NCBI GenBank assembly: GCA_024402505.1
Contig: JAKSTP010000011.1
Coordinates: 1 to 64,000 of the forward strand
DNA: 64,000 bases
Direction: 5' to 3'
Source of the DNA: Treponema sp.
GTDB taxonomy: Bacteria; Spirochaetota; Spirochaetia; Treponematales; Treponemataceae
Within the stretch, counting starts at the first letter, position 1, and each line of letters starts with the position of its first letter. The translations under genes and the position numbers were made by a program. The notes under the pieces are model-generated. The model was not told the DNA's origin, ran no database searches, and was given only the letters and a program-made list of their open reading frames with translations. Shown piece by piece: positions 31,442 through 40,945 of the stretch.

Positions 31442-32710
31442 ATGGAAAAAACATTCCCACTTTCAAAAAACGAACTTACAAATCTTGTAAAAGATTATCC
31501 AACACCTTTTATCATCTATGATGAAAAAGCAATCCGTGAAAACCTTAAAAAATTTACAAAGGCTTTCAGCATTTTCCCAAAATTCCGGGAACATTATGCA
31601 GTAAAAGCTTCACCAAATCCATATCTTCTTAAGATTCTTGCCAGTGAAGGTTGTGGTGCTGACTGTTCAAGTCTTCCAGAACTTGTTCTTTCTGAAATGA
31701 GTGGAATTAAAGGAGATCATGTTATTTTCACTTCTAATGAAACTCCTGCCGAAGAATTCCAGCTTGCATACAAACAGGGAAATATCATCAACCTTGACGA
31801 CATTACTCACATTGAGTTTCTGAAAAAGGCTCTTGGTGGTAAATTCCCAAAAACAATCTGTTTCAGATACAATCCTGGTGCCGATAAACAGGGCTGTAAT
31901 GGAATTATCGGTAAACCGGAAGAAGCAAAATATGGTCTTACACGTTCACAGATTATTGAAGCTTACAAGCAGTGCAAGGCTTTAGGCTGTGAACATTTCG
32001 GACTTCACACAATGGTTGCTTCAAACGAATTGAATCCAAACTTTTTTGTTGATACTGCAAAACTGGTTTTTGAACTTGCCGTTGAAATCAAAGAAAAGTG
32101 TGGGGTAAATATCGAATTTGTTGATCTTGGCGGTGGAATTGGTATTCCTTACAAACCAGGTGACAAAGCAGTAGATTACGATTATGTTGCAAAGGGAATC
32201 CGCGCAGAATACGACCGTGTAATTGTTCCAGCTGGTCTTGATCCTCTGGCCATTTACTGGGAATGTGGACGTCCAATTACTGGTCCTTACGGCTGGCTTG
32301 TTTCTACTGCAATCCACGAAAAGCACATTTACCGGGATTACATTGGTCTTGATTCATGTATGGCCGACTTTATGCGTCCAGGTGTTTACGGAAGCTACCA
32401 TGAAATCACCGTTTGTGGAAAAGAAAATGCTCCAAAAGATCACGTTTACGATATTGTAGGAAGTCTTTGTGAAAACTCTGATAAATTTGCTGTTCAGCGT
32501 GAACTTCCTGAAATTGAAAAAGGTGATTTTGTAATCCTTCATGACGCCGGTGCTCACGGTAGAGCCATGGGCTTCAATTACAACTCAAAACTCCGCTGTG
32601 GAGAAATCTTGATGCGTGAAGACGGTTCTTTCAAAGAAATTCGTCGTCGTGAAACAATGGATGATCTTTTTGCCACTCTTGATTTGAACGGTGTAAAAGA
32701 TTTCAATTAA
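31442..32710 (+). CDS. lysA: Diaminopimelate decarboxylase-type PLP enzyme
   Basis: A 422-residue fold-III PLP decarboxylase. The lysine that binds PLP is in HYAVKASPNP (about residue 54). Other family blocks are GADCSSLPEL, HTMVASNE, FVDLGGGIGIPY, ECGRPITGPYG and SLCENSDKF. The latter two differ slightly from the LysA consensus (GRY..GP, GPxCESSD), so a related decarboxylase acting on another amino acid is possible. It converts meso-DAP to lysine. Start ATG 31442 follows GGAGG. The gene is 21 nt from hisC. Confidence 0.85.
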   Translation: MEKTFPLSKNELTNLVKDYPTPFIIYDEKAIRENLKKFTKAFSIFPKFREHYAVKASPNPYLLKILASEGCGADCSSLPELVLSEMSGIKGDHVIFTSNETPAEEFQLAYKQGNIINLDDITHIEFLKKALGGKFPKTICFRYNPGADKQGCNGIIGKPEEAKYGLTRSQIIEAYKQCKALGCEHFGLHTMVASNELNPNFFVDTAKLVFELAVEIKEKCGVNIEFVDLGGGIGIPYKPGDKAVDYDYVAKGIRAEYDRVIVPAGLDPLAIYWECGRPITGPYGWLVSTAIHEKHIYRDYIGLDSCMADFMRPGVYGSYHEITVCGKENAPKDHVYDIVGSLCENSDKFAVQRELPEIEKGDFVILHDAGAHGRAMGFNYNSKLRCGEILMREDGSFKEIRRRETMDDLFATLDLNGVKDFN

Positions 32711-32731
32711 TACTCCCTGCAGGAGATTGAA

Positions 32732-33874
32732 ATGTTAATCAGTGAAAGAATGGAAGGCTTGAACCCTTATGTACCAGGGGAACAGCCAAAAGATAGAATT
32801 TATATAAAATTAAATGCAAATGAAAATCCTTATGCTCCTTCTCCAAAAGTAAAGGAAGCTTTGGTTGATTTCATCAATAAAAAAACTGAAAAATTGGGAC
32901 TGTATCCTGATCCTGATTCAAATGAACTTCATGCTGCCATTGCTGATATGCTGAATAAAACTGGCGGTGTATTGTGCCGTGCTAAGGTAGATGGAGATAA
33001 AGTAACTCCTTCAGAGAAAGATAAGATTCCTTTTACTGTAACACCAGAAATGATTTACAGTGGAAACGGCAGTGATGAAGTTCTTTCATTTGTATTCTAT
33101 GCATTTTTCTCCAGTAACAAAAAGTTTGTAATGCCAGAACATACATACAGTTTCTATCCTGTATATGCAGGTTTTTACAATATTCCTTATGATGCAGTTC
33201 CTTTAAAATCTGACTGGACTCTTGATACGGATAAAATGCTGGAACTTGCAAATAAAAATAAATCTGGAACAATTTTTGCAAATCCTAACGCACCTTCCTC
33301 TGTGGGACTTACCCGAGAACAGGTGCGCCAGATGCTTCTGAAGGCTCCTAAAGATGAAATCTTTATTGTTGATGAAGCTTATGTAGATTTTGGCGGAGAG
33401 TCATGTATTCCACTTATTGAAGAATTTGATAATCTTGTAATTGTACGTACCTTCAGTAAGAGCCTTTGTGGAGCAGGTATGCGTCTTGGTTACATTGTTT
33501 CAAATCCAAAACTCATCCAGATTGTTACCACTGTAAAAAACTCTGTAAACCACTTTCCAATTGATGCATTAAATCAGGTTGCAGGAAAAGCTGCCTGTGA
33601 AGATACAGCCTATTACGTAAAAACAAGCCGTGATGTTGCTGAAGTCCGTGATGATTTTATCAATTTCCTTCGTTCTAAAGGATATTACGTGCCTCAGAGC
33701 CTTACAAACTTTGTATTCTGCAAAAAAGACGGCATGGACGGAGATGCAGTTTACAAACAGATTAAAGAAAACGGCATTCTTGTTCGCCATTTTTCTACAA
33801 AAGGTATTGAAGATTTTATCCGCATTACCATCGGTACAAAAGAACAGATGGATGAACTTAAAAAATACATGTAA
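32732..33874 (+). CDS. hisC: Histidinol-phosphate aminotransferase-type enzyme
   Basis: A 380-residue fold-I PLP aminotransferase. KLNANENPYAPSPKV at the N-terminus, IYSGNGSDEVL, NAPSSVGL, VDEAYVDFGG and the PLP lysine in TFSKSLCGAGMRLGY (about residue 242) fit HisC. An insertion of about 30 residues (near residues 75-105, GGVLCRAKVDGDK) is unusual. It transfers an amino group in histidine biosynthesis, although HisC-like enzymes may also act on aromatic amino acids. AGGAG precedes the start. No other his gene is nearby. Confidence 0.85.
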   Translation: MLISERMEGLNPYVPGEQPKDRIYIKLNANENPYAPSPKVKEALVDFINKKTEKLGLYPDPDSNELHAAIADMLNKTGGVLCRAKVDGDKVTPSEKDKIPFTVTPEMIYSGNGSDEVLSFVFYAFFSSNKKFVMPEHTYSFYPVYAGFYNIPYDAVPLKSDWTLDTDKMLELANKNKSGTIFANPNAPSSVGLTREQVRQMLLKAPKDEIFIVDEAYVDFGGESCIPLIEEFDNLVIVRTFSKSLCGAGMRLGYIVSNPKLIQIVTTVKNSVNHFPIDALNQVAGKAACEDTAYYVKTSRDVAEVRDDFINFLRSKGYYVPQSLTNFVFCKKDGMDGDAVYKQIKENGILVRHFSTKGIEDFIRITIGTKEQMDELKKYM

Positions 33875-33891
33875 GGAAGTGAGGTTTTATT

Positions 33892-34557
33892 ATGAAACTG
33901 CTTATTCTTTCAGATATTCATGGAAATGTAAAAGATTTGGAAAAACTTGAGGGTGAATTCAAGACTTGTGATGCAGTGCTCTTTGCCGGAGATTTTGCAG
34001 AATGTTTTAAAACCGAAACAGCAAAGCCTGTTCTTGAAGAACTTTGTAAAAGACATGAAAATATTTTTGCTGTTCTTGGAAACTGCGATGATCCAGATTT
34101 TTCTGAAGACCTTGATAATGCAGACATCAACTGTGAAGCTTCATTGAATTTTTATGAAGGACTTTGTATCTGTGGAAGCGGTGGTGGATCAATTTTTACA
34201 GGAAAAACTGCCAACGAAAGAACAGAAGAAGATCTTTTAAGTGATTTTGATATTCTTAAATCAGAAAATATTTCTAATCTTATTCTTATCAGTCATAATC
34301 CGCCAAAAGACGCCTGTGATTCTGTAAACGAAACTCTTCATGCTGGCAGTGCAATTTTTACAAAACTTATTGAAGATGTAAAACCAATGCTGGTAGTTTG
34401 CGGTCATATTCACGAAGGTGCTGGTACTGCAAAAATAGGGGACACTCTTGTAGTAAATCCAGGAAGTTTTGGTGAAAGTGGATCTTATGCAGTAGCAGAA
34501 CTTTCGAAAAAAGACGGTGAATATAACCTTGTATCTTGCGAAATGAAACGAATTTAA
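33892..34557 (+). CDS. YfcE/MJ0936-type metallophosphoesterase
   Basis: A 221-residue calcineurin-like phosphoesterase. The metal-binding blocks are complete: SDIHGN (residues 7-12), FAGDFAE, LGNCDD, SHNPP and CGHIHEG. This family hydrolyses phosphodiesters in the cytoplasm; the physiological substrate is not known. It sits 17 nt behind hisC and 34 nt before corA in the same direction. Confidence 0.88.
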   Translation: MKLLILSDIHGNVKDLEKLEGEFKTCDAVLFAGDFAECFKTETAKPVLEELCKRHENIFAVLGNCDDPDFSEDLDNADINCEASLNFYEGLCICGSGGGSIFTGKTANERTEEDLLSDFDILKSENISNLILISHNPPKDACDSVNETLHAGSAIFTKLIEDVKPMLVVCGHIHEGAGTAKIGDTLVVNPGSFGESGSYAVAELSKKDGEYNLVSCEMKRI

Positions 34558-34591
34558 TCTAAGGTTGTTTAATTTGTAAAGGAGGACGGTT

Positions 34592-35647
34592 TTGATCACA
34601 TACTGGCAGCAGATTGACGGACAATTTACCAAAGTAAAAAAAGATAAGCTTGACTCCGAAAGCCCTTTGTGGATTGATGCCCGTTCCATTACCCGTGACG
34701 AAACTAACGAACTTCAGAAAGAATATGCCATCGAACAGGACCACATGCTGGATATTCTTGACCCGGATGAACTTTCACGAATAGAAGAAGGGGAAGGTTA
34801 TGTTCTTCTGATTATCCGTGTTCCTGTTTTTGATCCGTCTGCTGAAGTTCAGTATTTTACAGTTCCTATTGGTATTATCATCAAGAACAAGGTTATCATT
34901 ACAATTTGCTGGACCGACAGTGAAGTTATTAAGGATTTTGGTGCAAACCGTGTAAAAAATGTAAGACTTAATGATTTTCCATTATTCATTGTTCAGATTA
35001 TCAACCGTGGGGATACAAACTTCCTTCGATACCTCAAAGAAATCAACAGACGATCAACTGGTATTCAGAGTGAAATGAAGCTGGAAATTGAAAACAAAGA
35101 AATCATTCAGCTTTTAGGACTTGAAAAATCCCTTGTATTCTTTACAACTTCACTAAAATCAAACCAGCTGCTTCTTGAAAAAATAAGCCGTACAAGACTC
35201 CTTAAGCTTGATGAAGAAGATCTTGATCTTATTGACGATGTTAAGATTGATAACCGTCAGGCTATTGAAATGGCCGATACATATTCCAGTATTCTTTTTG
35301 GTGTAATGGATGCCTACTCCAGTGTTATTTCAAACAACATGAATGTTGTAATGAAGAAGCTTTCTGTAATCAGCCTTGTTATGATGGTTCCTACATTTAT
35401 TACAAGCTTCTTTGGAATGAACTTCCCGTTGCCTTTCGAAAGTTTTGGCCGTTATGCAGTTGTTATTGTTTCCGCAGTTTGTCTGCTTTCGATTTTTATT
35501 GGAGCCTGGATTTTCAATTTCAACAAAACTGAAATTGACCTTGGTGTAAAGAAACCTAAAAAAGCTAAACGCTTTTCTGCAAAACAGCGTCGTGCTCTCC
35601 GTAAGGAAAAAAAAGAGCTTAAACGTCAGGAGAATAGAGTAAGGTGA
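34592..35647 (+). CDS. corA: CorA-family divalent metal ion transporter
   Basis: A 351-residue protein with the CorA layout: a large cytoplasmic N-terminal domain, a long helix, and two C-terminal transmembrane segments with the selectivity motif GMN (FFGMNFPLPF) between them. It moves Mg2+ or Co2+/Ni2+ into the cell. The start is TTG at 34592, 7-8 nt after AGGAGG; no suitable ATG lies nearby. The tail after the last membrane helix is very basic (KKPKKAKRFSAKQRRALRK), as expected for the cytoplasmic side. The stop overlaps the next start as GTGA. Confidence 0.92.
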   Translation: MITYWQQIDGQFTKVKKDKLDSESPLWIDARSITRDETNELQKEYAIEQDHMLDILDPDELSRIEEGEGYVLLIIRVPVFDPSAEVQYFTVPIGIIIKNKVIITICWTDSEVIKDFGANRVKNVRLNDFPLFIVQIINRGDTNFLRYLKEINRRSTGIQSEMKLEIENKEIIQLLGLEKSLVFFTTSLKSNQLLLEKISRTRLLKLDEEDLDLIDDVKIDNRQAIEMADTYSSILFGVMDAYSSVISNNMNVVMKKLSVISLVMMVPTFITSFFGMNFPLPFESFGRYAVVIVSAVCLLSIFIGAWIFNFNKTEIDLGVKKPKKAKRFSAKQRRALRKEKKELKRQENRVR

Positions 35648-36570
35648 AAAAAACTGCTGCAGTAATTTTTTCTATGTTTTTCTCATGGCTGGTTTTCGCT
35701 CAGGAAACCTTTAATCCTCTTCAGTTTGTTACATTTAAAACAAACCTTACATTTACAATCGGAGAAGATGGCCAGTCTTATACTTCAGAAAGAAAACTCC
35801 AGCCTTTTTCAATTTCAAAATTTGAAACCACTTATGGACTTTGGTATCAGATAAGAGTGAAGGCAGAAAAAATGGGCTATACCTTTGCCAATAAAGGAAT
35901 GGCCGGCAGCACAGGAAAGGTTGGGGTAAAACCCACTGATGACAATATGAATCAGCCTGTGTGTATGATCAACTGGTATGATGCCATTGTCTGGTGTAAT
36001 GCTTTAAGTGAAATTAAGGGCCGAAAACCATGCTATGAATTTCAGGGAAAAGTCCTTCGGGATTCTTCTGATACAGCCCGCTGTGACCTTGCTGAATGTG
36101 TCTGGAAAAATACCGGATACAGACTTCCTAGTGAAAGTGAATGGGAGTATGCCGCACGAAAAACAAGAAACGGCCTTCAGAAAGGAAATTACGTTGCTGG
36201 TCATATTTCAGATGATGAAGATGAAAATGATTTTGCCTGGAGTTTCATGAATTCAGATTTTACTCACACTGTTGGCACTGCAGGCACTCTTTTTACTCCC
36301 GATACAATTCCAATGGCCGGAAGCGGTAATGCCAATGGAGCAGGGCTTTTTGACATGAGCGGAAATGTAATGGAATTCTGCTGGGACTGGTTTGATGAAT
36401 ATACAAATTTTTCTGGATTATATGGACCAGCTTCAGGATTTCAGAGAGTTTGTCGTGGTGGAAGTTATTCAGAGTATACACCGTTCCTTTATTGTGCAGA
36501 CCGCTATTCCTACGATCCAAACGAAGCCTACGATTATACAGGCTTTAGAATTGTATATACAGCTGACTAA
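35644..36570 (+). CDS. Exported SUMF1/FGE-sulfatase-domain protein
   Basis: A 308-residue protein with GTG start overlapping the corA stop. The signal peptide (MKKTAAVIFSMFFSWLVFA) is followed by a formylglycine-generating-enzyme fold: PFSISKFETTYGLWYQI, PVCMINWYDAIVWCNALSE, GYRLPSESEWEYAAR, GLFDMSGNVMEFCWDW and CRGGSYSE. Such domains are common in treponemal exported proteins and often lack enzyme activity. The two active-site cysteines of true FGE cannot be assigned with confidence. Role unknown. Confidence 0.85.
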   Translation: MKKTAAVIFSMFFSWLVFAQETFNPLQFVTFKTNLTFTIGEDGQSYTSERKLQPFSISKFETTYGLWYQIRVKAEKMGYTFANKGMAGSTGKVGVKPTDDNMNQPVCMINWYDAIVWCNALSEIKGRKPCYEFQGKVLRDSSDTARCDLAECVWKNTGYRLPSESEWEYAARKTRNGLQKGNYVAGHISDDEDENDFAWSFMNSDFTHTVGTAGTLFTPDTIPMAGSGNANGAGLFDMSGNVMEFCWDWFDEYTNFSGLYGPASGFQRVCRGGSYSEYTPFLYCADRYSYDPNEAYDYTGFRIVYTAD

Positions 36571-36592
36571 AATTCATATACCTTTCTGTTGA

Positions 36593-38134
36593 TTAAACGA
36601 AAAGTTCCTTCACAGCGTTCATAAATTTGTGGCCCCGGTCAAATTCATTTGTAAACATACCAAAACTTGTTGCTCCAGGGGAGAAAACTATAGCAAATTC
36701 TTTAGGTTTTGAGGAATCGGGTACACTAGATGTAGCGTGAGTGTAGTTTTTAAGTTCTTCAAGAAGATTCAAAAGATTTTGATATGGACCATTGTAGTCA
36801 ATTTTGTTTTCATCTAAAAACGGCGTGAGTTTTTCTGTGGCTGTTCCCTGTAAAAGCCATAAACTGTCTGGTTTTTTATACAGTTTTTGACTGTTTTTAA
36901 GTGTTTCTGTCAGTTTTTCAAAAACCAACCCCTTGTCTGTTCCACCACAAATGAGAATAACCGGTACTTCAAAGCTCTGGCTTGCTGCAGCTGTGGCTTC
37001 TGGAACTGTAGAACAGGTGTCATTGTAAAATTTGTATACAGTTTTTGAACTTTTATAAGTGTGAAAATACTGTAACCGATGTTCAATTCCACTCCAGTTA
37101 CCAAGAACCTTGATTATTTTCTCTGCCGGAATGTGCATAAGGTAAAGTACAAGGGCTGCATTAAGGACATTTGTTTTCATGTGGTCCCCTGGTACTGTAA
37201 GTCCTTTCAGGATAGTTTCGGCATTTTCCATGTATGGCAAGAGTACTTTTCCTTCAAAAGTGCCGTCTTTTTTCTTTTCCTGCCATACACCGTATGTTCC
37301 TTTGGGAAGTTTATTTTTTGAATATCTGAGTACAGTTCCTTTTGTTTCACTGGCAAACATTTCACCCCAGGATTCAGCATTGGCTGGTTTTATGGCAGGT
37401 TCATCACCGTCACCGTCAAAAATGGAATAACAGCCTTTATCTTGGTCTTTGTAAAGCAGTTTTTTATCTTCGATGTAATTTTCCATGTTGCCATACCAGT
37501 TCTGATGATCAGCAACAATTTTTGTCATAAGGCAGATGTGGGGATTTAATAGTCCTCTGCCTCTAAGATCTGCAAGCTGCCAGGAAGAAAGTTCCAGTAC
37601 AACAGGAGTCTCTTCGTTTGTTTCTTCAAGGAAGGTAAGAGGGCTTACAGTGATGTTTCCGCCTAAAAAAGCCTTGTAGCCGCAGTTGTTTAATCCGTAG
37701 TGAATAGCGCTTACGGTACTTGATTTTCCCTTGCTTCCTGTAATTGCAATGATAGGGCTTTTAGTGAAATTTAAGAAAATGCTCATGTCACTTTCGATTA
37801 CCCGGGCTTTTTCAAGATATTTGTTGCCTTCAATTTTTACACCAGGGTTTTTGATTACAACATCTGCATTTTCAAAATCTTCCATGCGGTGTTCACCAAG
37901 AACAAGATTTATTCGACTTTTGTCGATAGATTCATCTTTTTCAATTGTTTCAAGGGTAGGTTTCAGTTGTTCTGCAGTTTTCATATCCGTAACAGTAATA
38001 TAAGCACCGTATTTTGAAAAAAATCTAACTGCTGCAAGTCCGCCACCGTTAAGTCCAAGCCCCATTATTGTGATTTTTTTGTCTTTAATGTCAGAAATGT
38101 TTTTAAAATAACAGCCTCTTGGATAAACGTGCAT
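36593..38134 (-). CDS. murD: UDP-N-acetylmuramoylalanine--D-glutamate ligase
   Basis: A 513-residue Mur ligase adding D-Glu to UDP-MurNAc-L-Ala in the cytoplasm. The N-terminal Rossmann domain (ITIMGLGLNGGGLAAVRFF), the ATP loop AITGSKGKSS (about residue 133), LELSSWQL, the NAALVL and GIEHRL segments and FYNDTCSTVPEATAAA are MurD-like. It is about 60 residues longer than E. coli MurD. I placed the start at ATG 38134 (AGGAG 9 nt upstream); the longer frame would run into the tRNA-Leu gene. It converges with the SUMF1 gene. Confidence 0.93.
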   Translation of the reverse strand: MHVYPRGCYFKNISDIKDKKITIMGLGLNGGGLAAVRFFSKYGAYITVTDMKTAEQLKPTLETIEKDESIDKSRINLVLGEHRMEDFENADVVIKNPGVKIEGNKYLEKARVIESDMSIFLNFTKSPIIAITGSKGKSSTVSAIHYGLNNCGYKAFLGGNITVSPLTFLEETNEETPVVLELSSWQLADLRGRGLLNPHICLMTKIVADHQNWYGNMENYIEDKKLLYKDQDKGCYSIFDGDGDEPAIKPANAESWGEMFASETKGTVLRYSKNKLPKGTYGVWQEKKKDGTFEGKVLLPYMENAETILKGLTVPGDHMKTNVLNAALVLYLMHIPAEKIIKVLGNWSGIEHRLQYFHTYKSSKTVYKFYNDTCSTVPEATAAASQSFEVPVILICGGTDKGLVFEKLTETLKNSQKLYKKPDSLWLLQGTATEKLTPFLDENKIDYNGPYQNLLNLLEELKNYTHATSSVPDSSKPKEFAIVFSPGATSFGMFTNEFDRGHKFMNAVKELFV

Positions 38135-38164
38135 ATTCTGCTCCTGAAGAAATATCTGATAAAT

Positions 38165-38197
38165 GAAAAAAGCCCTTTCATAACCGAAAGGGCTTTT
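38165..38197 (-). terminator. Terminator behind tRNA-Leu
   Basis: AAAAGCCCTTTC and GAAAGGGCTTTT arms with a short loop and a T run on the minus strand, starting at the tRNA 3' end. Confidence 0.9.
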
Positions 38198-38282
38198 GCC
38201 GAGGACCGGACTCGGACCGGCACGCCGATTGCTCAGCAAGGGATTTTAAGTCCCTGGTGTCTACCAATTCCACCACCTCGGC
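38197..38282 (-). tRNA. tRNA-Leu(TAA)
   Basis: An 86-nt class II tRNA: acceptor GCCGAGG/CCTCGGC, D arm TGGTGGAATTGGTAGACAC, anticodon loop CTTAAAA (anticodon TAA) on stem AGGGA/TCCCT, a long variable arm (TGCTGAGCAATCGGCG region) and T arm CCGG-TCCGAGT-CCGG. No CCA is encoded. It reads UUA and UUG codons. Confidence 0.97.
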
Positions 38283-38290
38283 ATGTCTTA

Positions 38291-38319
38291 AGTATATAAA
38301 AAATGGGCAGTTTTTACAA
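38291..38319 (-). promoter_or_regulatory. Promoter of tRNA-Leu
   Basis: On the minus strand, TTGTAA (38319-38314), 17 nt, TATACT (38296-38291), 8 nt before the mature 5' end. Confidence 0.75.
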
Positions 38320-38337
38320 TAGAAACAGCCCAAATCT

Positions 38338-38345
38338 GCCGATAA
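38338..38345 (+). promoter_or_regulatory. Sigma-28-like -10 box upstream of clpC
   Basis: A perfect GCCGATAA lies 32 nt before ATG 38378. The -35 region (TAGAAACA, 10-nt spacer) is poor, so this is weaker than the other sigma-28 sites in the window. Confidence 0.4.
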
Positions 38346-38377
38346 TATAAAGGTAGAAATCTATTCGGGGTTTTTTG

Positions 38378-40921
38378 ATGAAAAATATGTCACCTATGGC
38401 CCAGAGACTTATTGGTGCTCTGGCACAGGATGAAGGACGTCTTTCGGGAGTTGATCATCTTCTTCCGGAACATGTAATTCTTGCTCTTTTAAAAAGTAAA
38501 AATGGAATCGGTTATGAAGTCTGTAAAGCTTTGAACCTTAATATTGACCGATTCGAATACCGCCTGAAAAGCTATTTTGGGGAACATGAAAGTAAGGATG
38601 GTTTTGAAGATTTACCTTACGGACATCGTTACGTCAAAATGCAGGATATTGCAGATATAGAATCAAATACTCTTGGAAATGACTACGTTGGTACCGAACA
38701 TTTTCTCCTTGCTGCAATTCGGGAAGAATACAGTCTCACTGCAAATTATTTTTCTCAGTATGGAAAAAGTCTTTCAGAAGTAAGAAAGGAAGTTCTTAAA
38801 CTTCAGAAACAGGGCATTTCATCATCTGTAAAACCTATGGATGTTTCGTCAGTTTTTAAAGACATTATGGAAAAAACAGATGAAATCAATATGCTGGCAG
38901 GTCTTGAAGAAGAATCAAAAGCATCAAAACCTAAAGATAAAAAAGTTCCTCAAAGTCTTTCTGAATATGCCAGAGACCTTACAAATCAGGCTAAAAACGG
39001 AAAACTTGATTCTGTAATTGGCCGCGAAAAAGAAATCAACCGCCTGATTCAGATTCTTTTGCGAAGAACAAAAAATAATCCTGTCATTACTGGAGACAGC
39101 GGTGTTGGAAAAACTTCTGTTGTTGAAGGACTTGCCTTAAAAATTGTAAACGGTGATGTTCCAAAAGATCTTATTGGTAAAAAAATCTATTCTCTTGATC
39201 TTGCACAGATGGTAGCAGGAACTAAATACCGGGGTGATTTTGAAGAAAGAATGAAAAAGATGATGAAGGAAATCACCGACCGAAAAGACATCATTCTTTT
39301 TATCGACGAAATCCACATGATGATTGGGGCAGGGGCTCCAGACGGAAATATGGATGCCTCAAATATTCTGAAACCAGCATTAAGCCGTGGTGAAATCCAG
39401 ATTATTGGTGCCACAACAACAAAAGAATATACAAAGGTTATAGAAAAAGATCAGGCATTGGAAAGACGGTTCCAGAAGGTTCTTGTTGAAGAACCTACCT
39501 CAGGTGAAGCTTTGGAAATCCTAAATGGAATTAAGGAAAAATATGAAAATTATCATCATGTAAAATATGATGATGAAGTAATTCCTGCCATCGTATCACT
39601 TTCCTGCCGTTATATTCCGGAACGTTCTTTGCCGGATAAAGCCATTGATATTCTTGATGAATGTGGATGTGCAAAAAAGATTTCGGAAGAAAATAATCCT
39701 GAAGATATAGCAGAAATTGAAAAAGCTATTGATGCCCTTGCCGAAGAAAAACGCCTTCTTGTAGAAAATCAAGAATATGAAAATGCAGCTTATGTCCGGG
39801 ACAAGGTAATTGAACTTCGGGAAAAACTTAACGAACTTAAAGAAAGTGCTTATGACAGTTCAAGCATGACAGAAAGAATTGTTACTAAACGTGATGTAGA
39901 ACATGTCATCAGTGAAATGACTGGCATTCCATTGGAACAGATGAACAGCCAGGAAACATCCCGACTTATCAATATGGAAAAAGAAATCCACGAAGCAGTT
40001 ATTGGACAGGATGAAGCAGTAAATGTTATAGCAAGTTCAATCCGTCGAAGCAGAGCAGGAATTTCTTCTCCAAAACGTCCTGTGGGCTCATATATTTTCC
40101 TTGGTCCAACCGGGGTAGGAAAAACAAAGCTTGCAAAAACACTTGCTAAATTTGTTTTTGGAAATGAAGATGCACTTATCAGAATTGATATGTCTGATTT
40201 CATGGAAAAACACAATGCCAGCAGACTTGTAGGTTCTCCTCCAGGATATGTTGGTTATGAAGACGGTGGCGTTCTTACAGAAAAAGTTCGTCATCATCCA
40301 TATTCGGTTGTTCTCCTTGATGAAATTGAAAAGGCTCATCCAGATGTATTCAATCTTCTTCTTCAGATTCTTGAGGAAGGTGAACTTCAGGATAACCTTG
40401 GACATACAATCAATTTCAGAAATACAATTATTATTATGACAAGTAATGCCGGTGCACGTCAGATTACCAATGAAGGCCGTGCAGGTTTTGCTCCTTGTGA
40501 CGGTGCAGTTCCTTTCAGTGAAATTAAACATAATGCAGTTAATGAACTGAAAAAACTTCTTAGTCCGGAACTTTTGAATCGTATTGATGATGTAATTGTA
40601 TTCAATGCTTTGAACAAAACAGAAATTTCAAAAATTCTTGATCTTCAGCTTAATGAACTTCAGGACAGACTTTCTGACAAGAAACTTACCTTGAATCTTT
40701 CAGAAAACGCTCGGAATTACCTTATTGAAAACGGATACGATCCTGCAATGGGTGCCCGTCCAATGCGACGTCTCATTCAGAAAGAAATAGAAGATCCACT
40801 GGCATTGGAAATTTTATCCAAGAATACAAAAAACTGTGATATAATTGATATTGATTACGGTGAAAAACTGGAAATCAAGTTGACCAGAAAATCAACTGTT
40901 CCGGTGAGTGTTTTACGATAA
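38378..40921 (+). CDS. clpC: ATP-dependent Clp protease ATP-binding subunit ClpC
   Basis: An 847-residue Hsp100 unfoldase. Order: Clp N-terminal repeats (residues about 5-145), AAA-1 with Walker A GDSGVGKT (about 240) and Walker B LFIDEIH, a middle region with a UVR motif ([21 protein letters not shown]), AAA-2 with [11 protein letters not shown] (about 577) and [11 protein letters not shown], and the D2-small domain. The UVR motif marks ClpC rather than ClpA. The loop that docks ClpP in Firmicute ClpC (VGF) reads AGF here. ATG 38378 follows GGGG; an adjacent TTG is less likely. Confidence 0.93.
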   Translation: MKNMSPMAQRLIGALAQDEGRLSGVDHLLPEHVILALLKSKNGIGYEVCKALNLNIDRFEYRLKSYFGEHESKDGFEDLPYGHRYVKMQDIADIESNTLGNDYVGTEHFLLAAIREEYSLTANYFSQYGKSLSEVRKEVLKLQKQGISSSVKPMDVSSVFKDIMEKTDEINMLAGLEEESKASKPKDKKVPQSLSEYARDLTNQAKNGKLDSVIGREKEINRLIQILLRRTKNNPVITGDSGVGKTSVVEGLALKIVNGDVPKDLIGKKIYSLDLAQMVAGTKYRGDFEERMKKMMKEITDRKDIILFIDEIHMMIGAGAPDGNMDASNILKPALSRGEIQIIGATTTKEYTKVIEKDQALERRFQKVLVEEPTSGEALEILNGIKEKYENYHHVKYDDEVIPAIVSLSCRYIPERSLPDKAIDILDECGCAKKISEENNPEDIAEIEKAIDALAEEKRLLVENQEYENAAYVRDKVIELREKLNELKESAYDSSSMTERIVTKRDVEHVISEMTGIPLEQMNSQETSRLINMEKEIHEAVIGQDEAVNVIASSIRRSRAGISSPKRPVGSYIFLGPTGVGKTKLAKTLAKFVFGNEDALIRIDMSDFMEKHNASRLVGSPPGYVGYEDGGVLTEKVRHHPYSVVLLDEIEKAHPDVFNLLLQILEEGELQDNLGHTINFRNTIIIMTSNAGARQITNEGRAGFAPCDGAVPFSEIKHNAVNELKKLLSPELLNRIDDVIVFNALNKTEISKILDLQLNELQDRLSDKKLTLNLSENARNYLIENGYDPAMGARPMRRLIQKEIEDPLALEILSKNTKNCDIIDIDYGEKLEIKLTRKSTVPVSVLR

Positions 40922-40945
40922 AATTCACTTTATACGAGGTTTATT

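Noticed and set aside
38135-38239. N-terminal extension of MurD into the tRNA-Leu gene
   Set aside because: The extension would be translated from tRNA and terminator sequence; ATG 38134 has its own AGGAG site and fits the family N-terminus.
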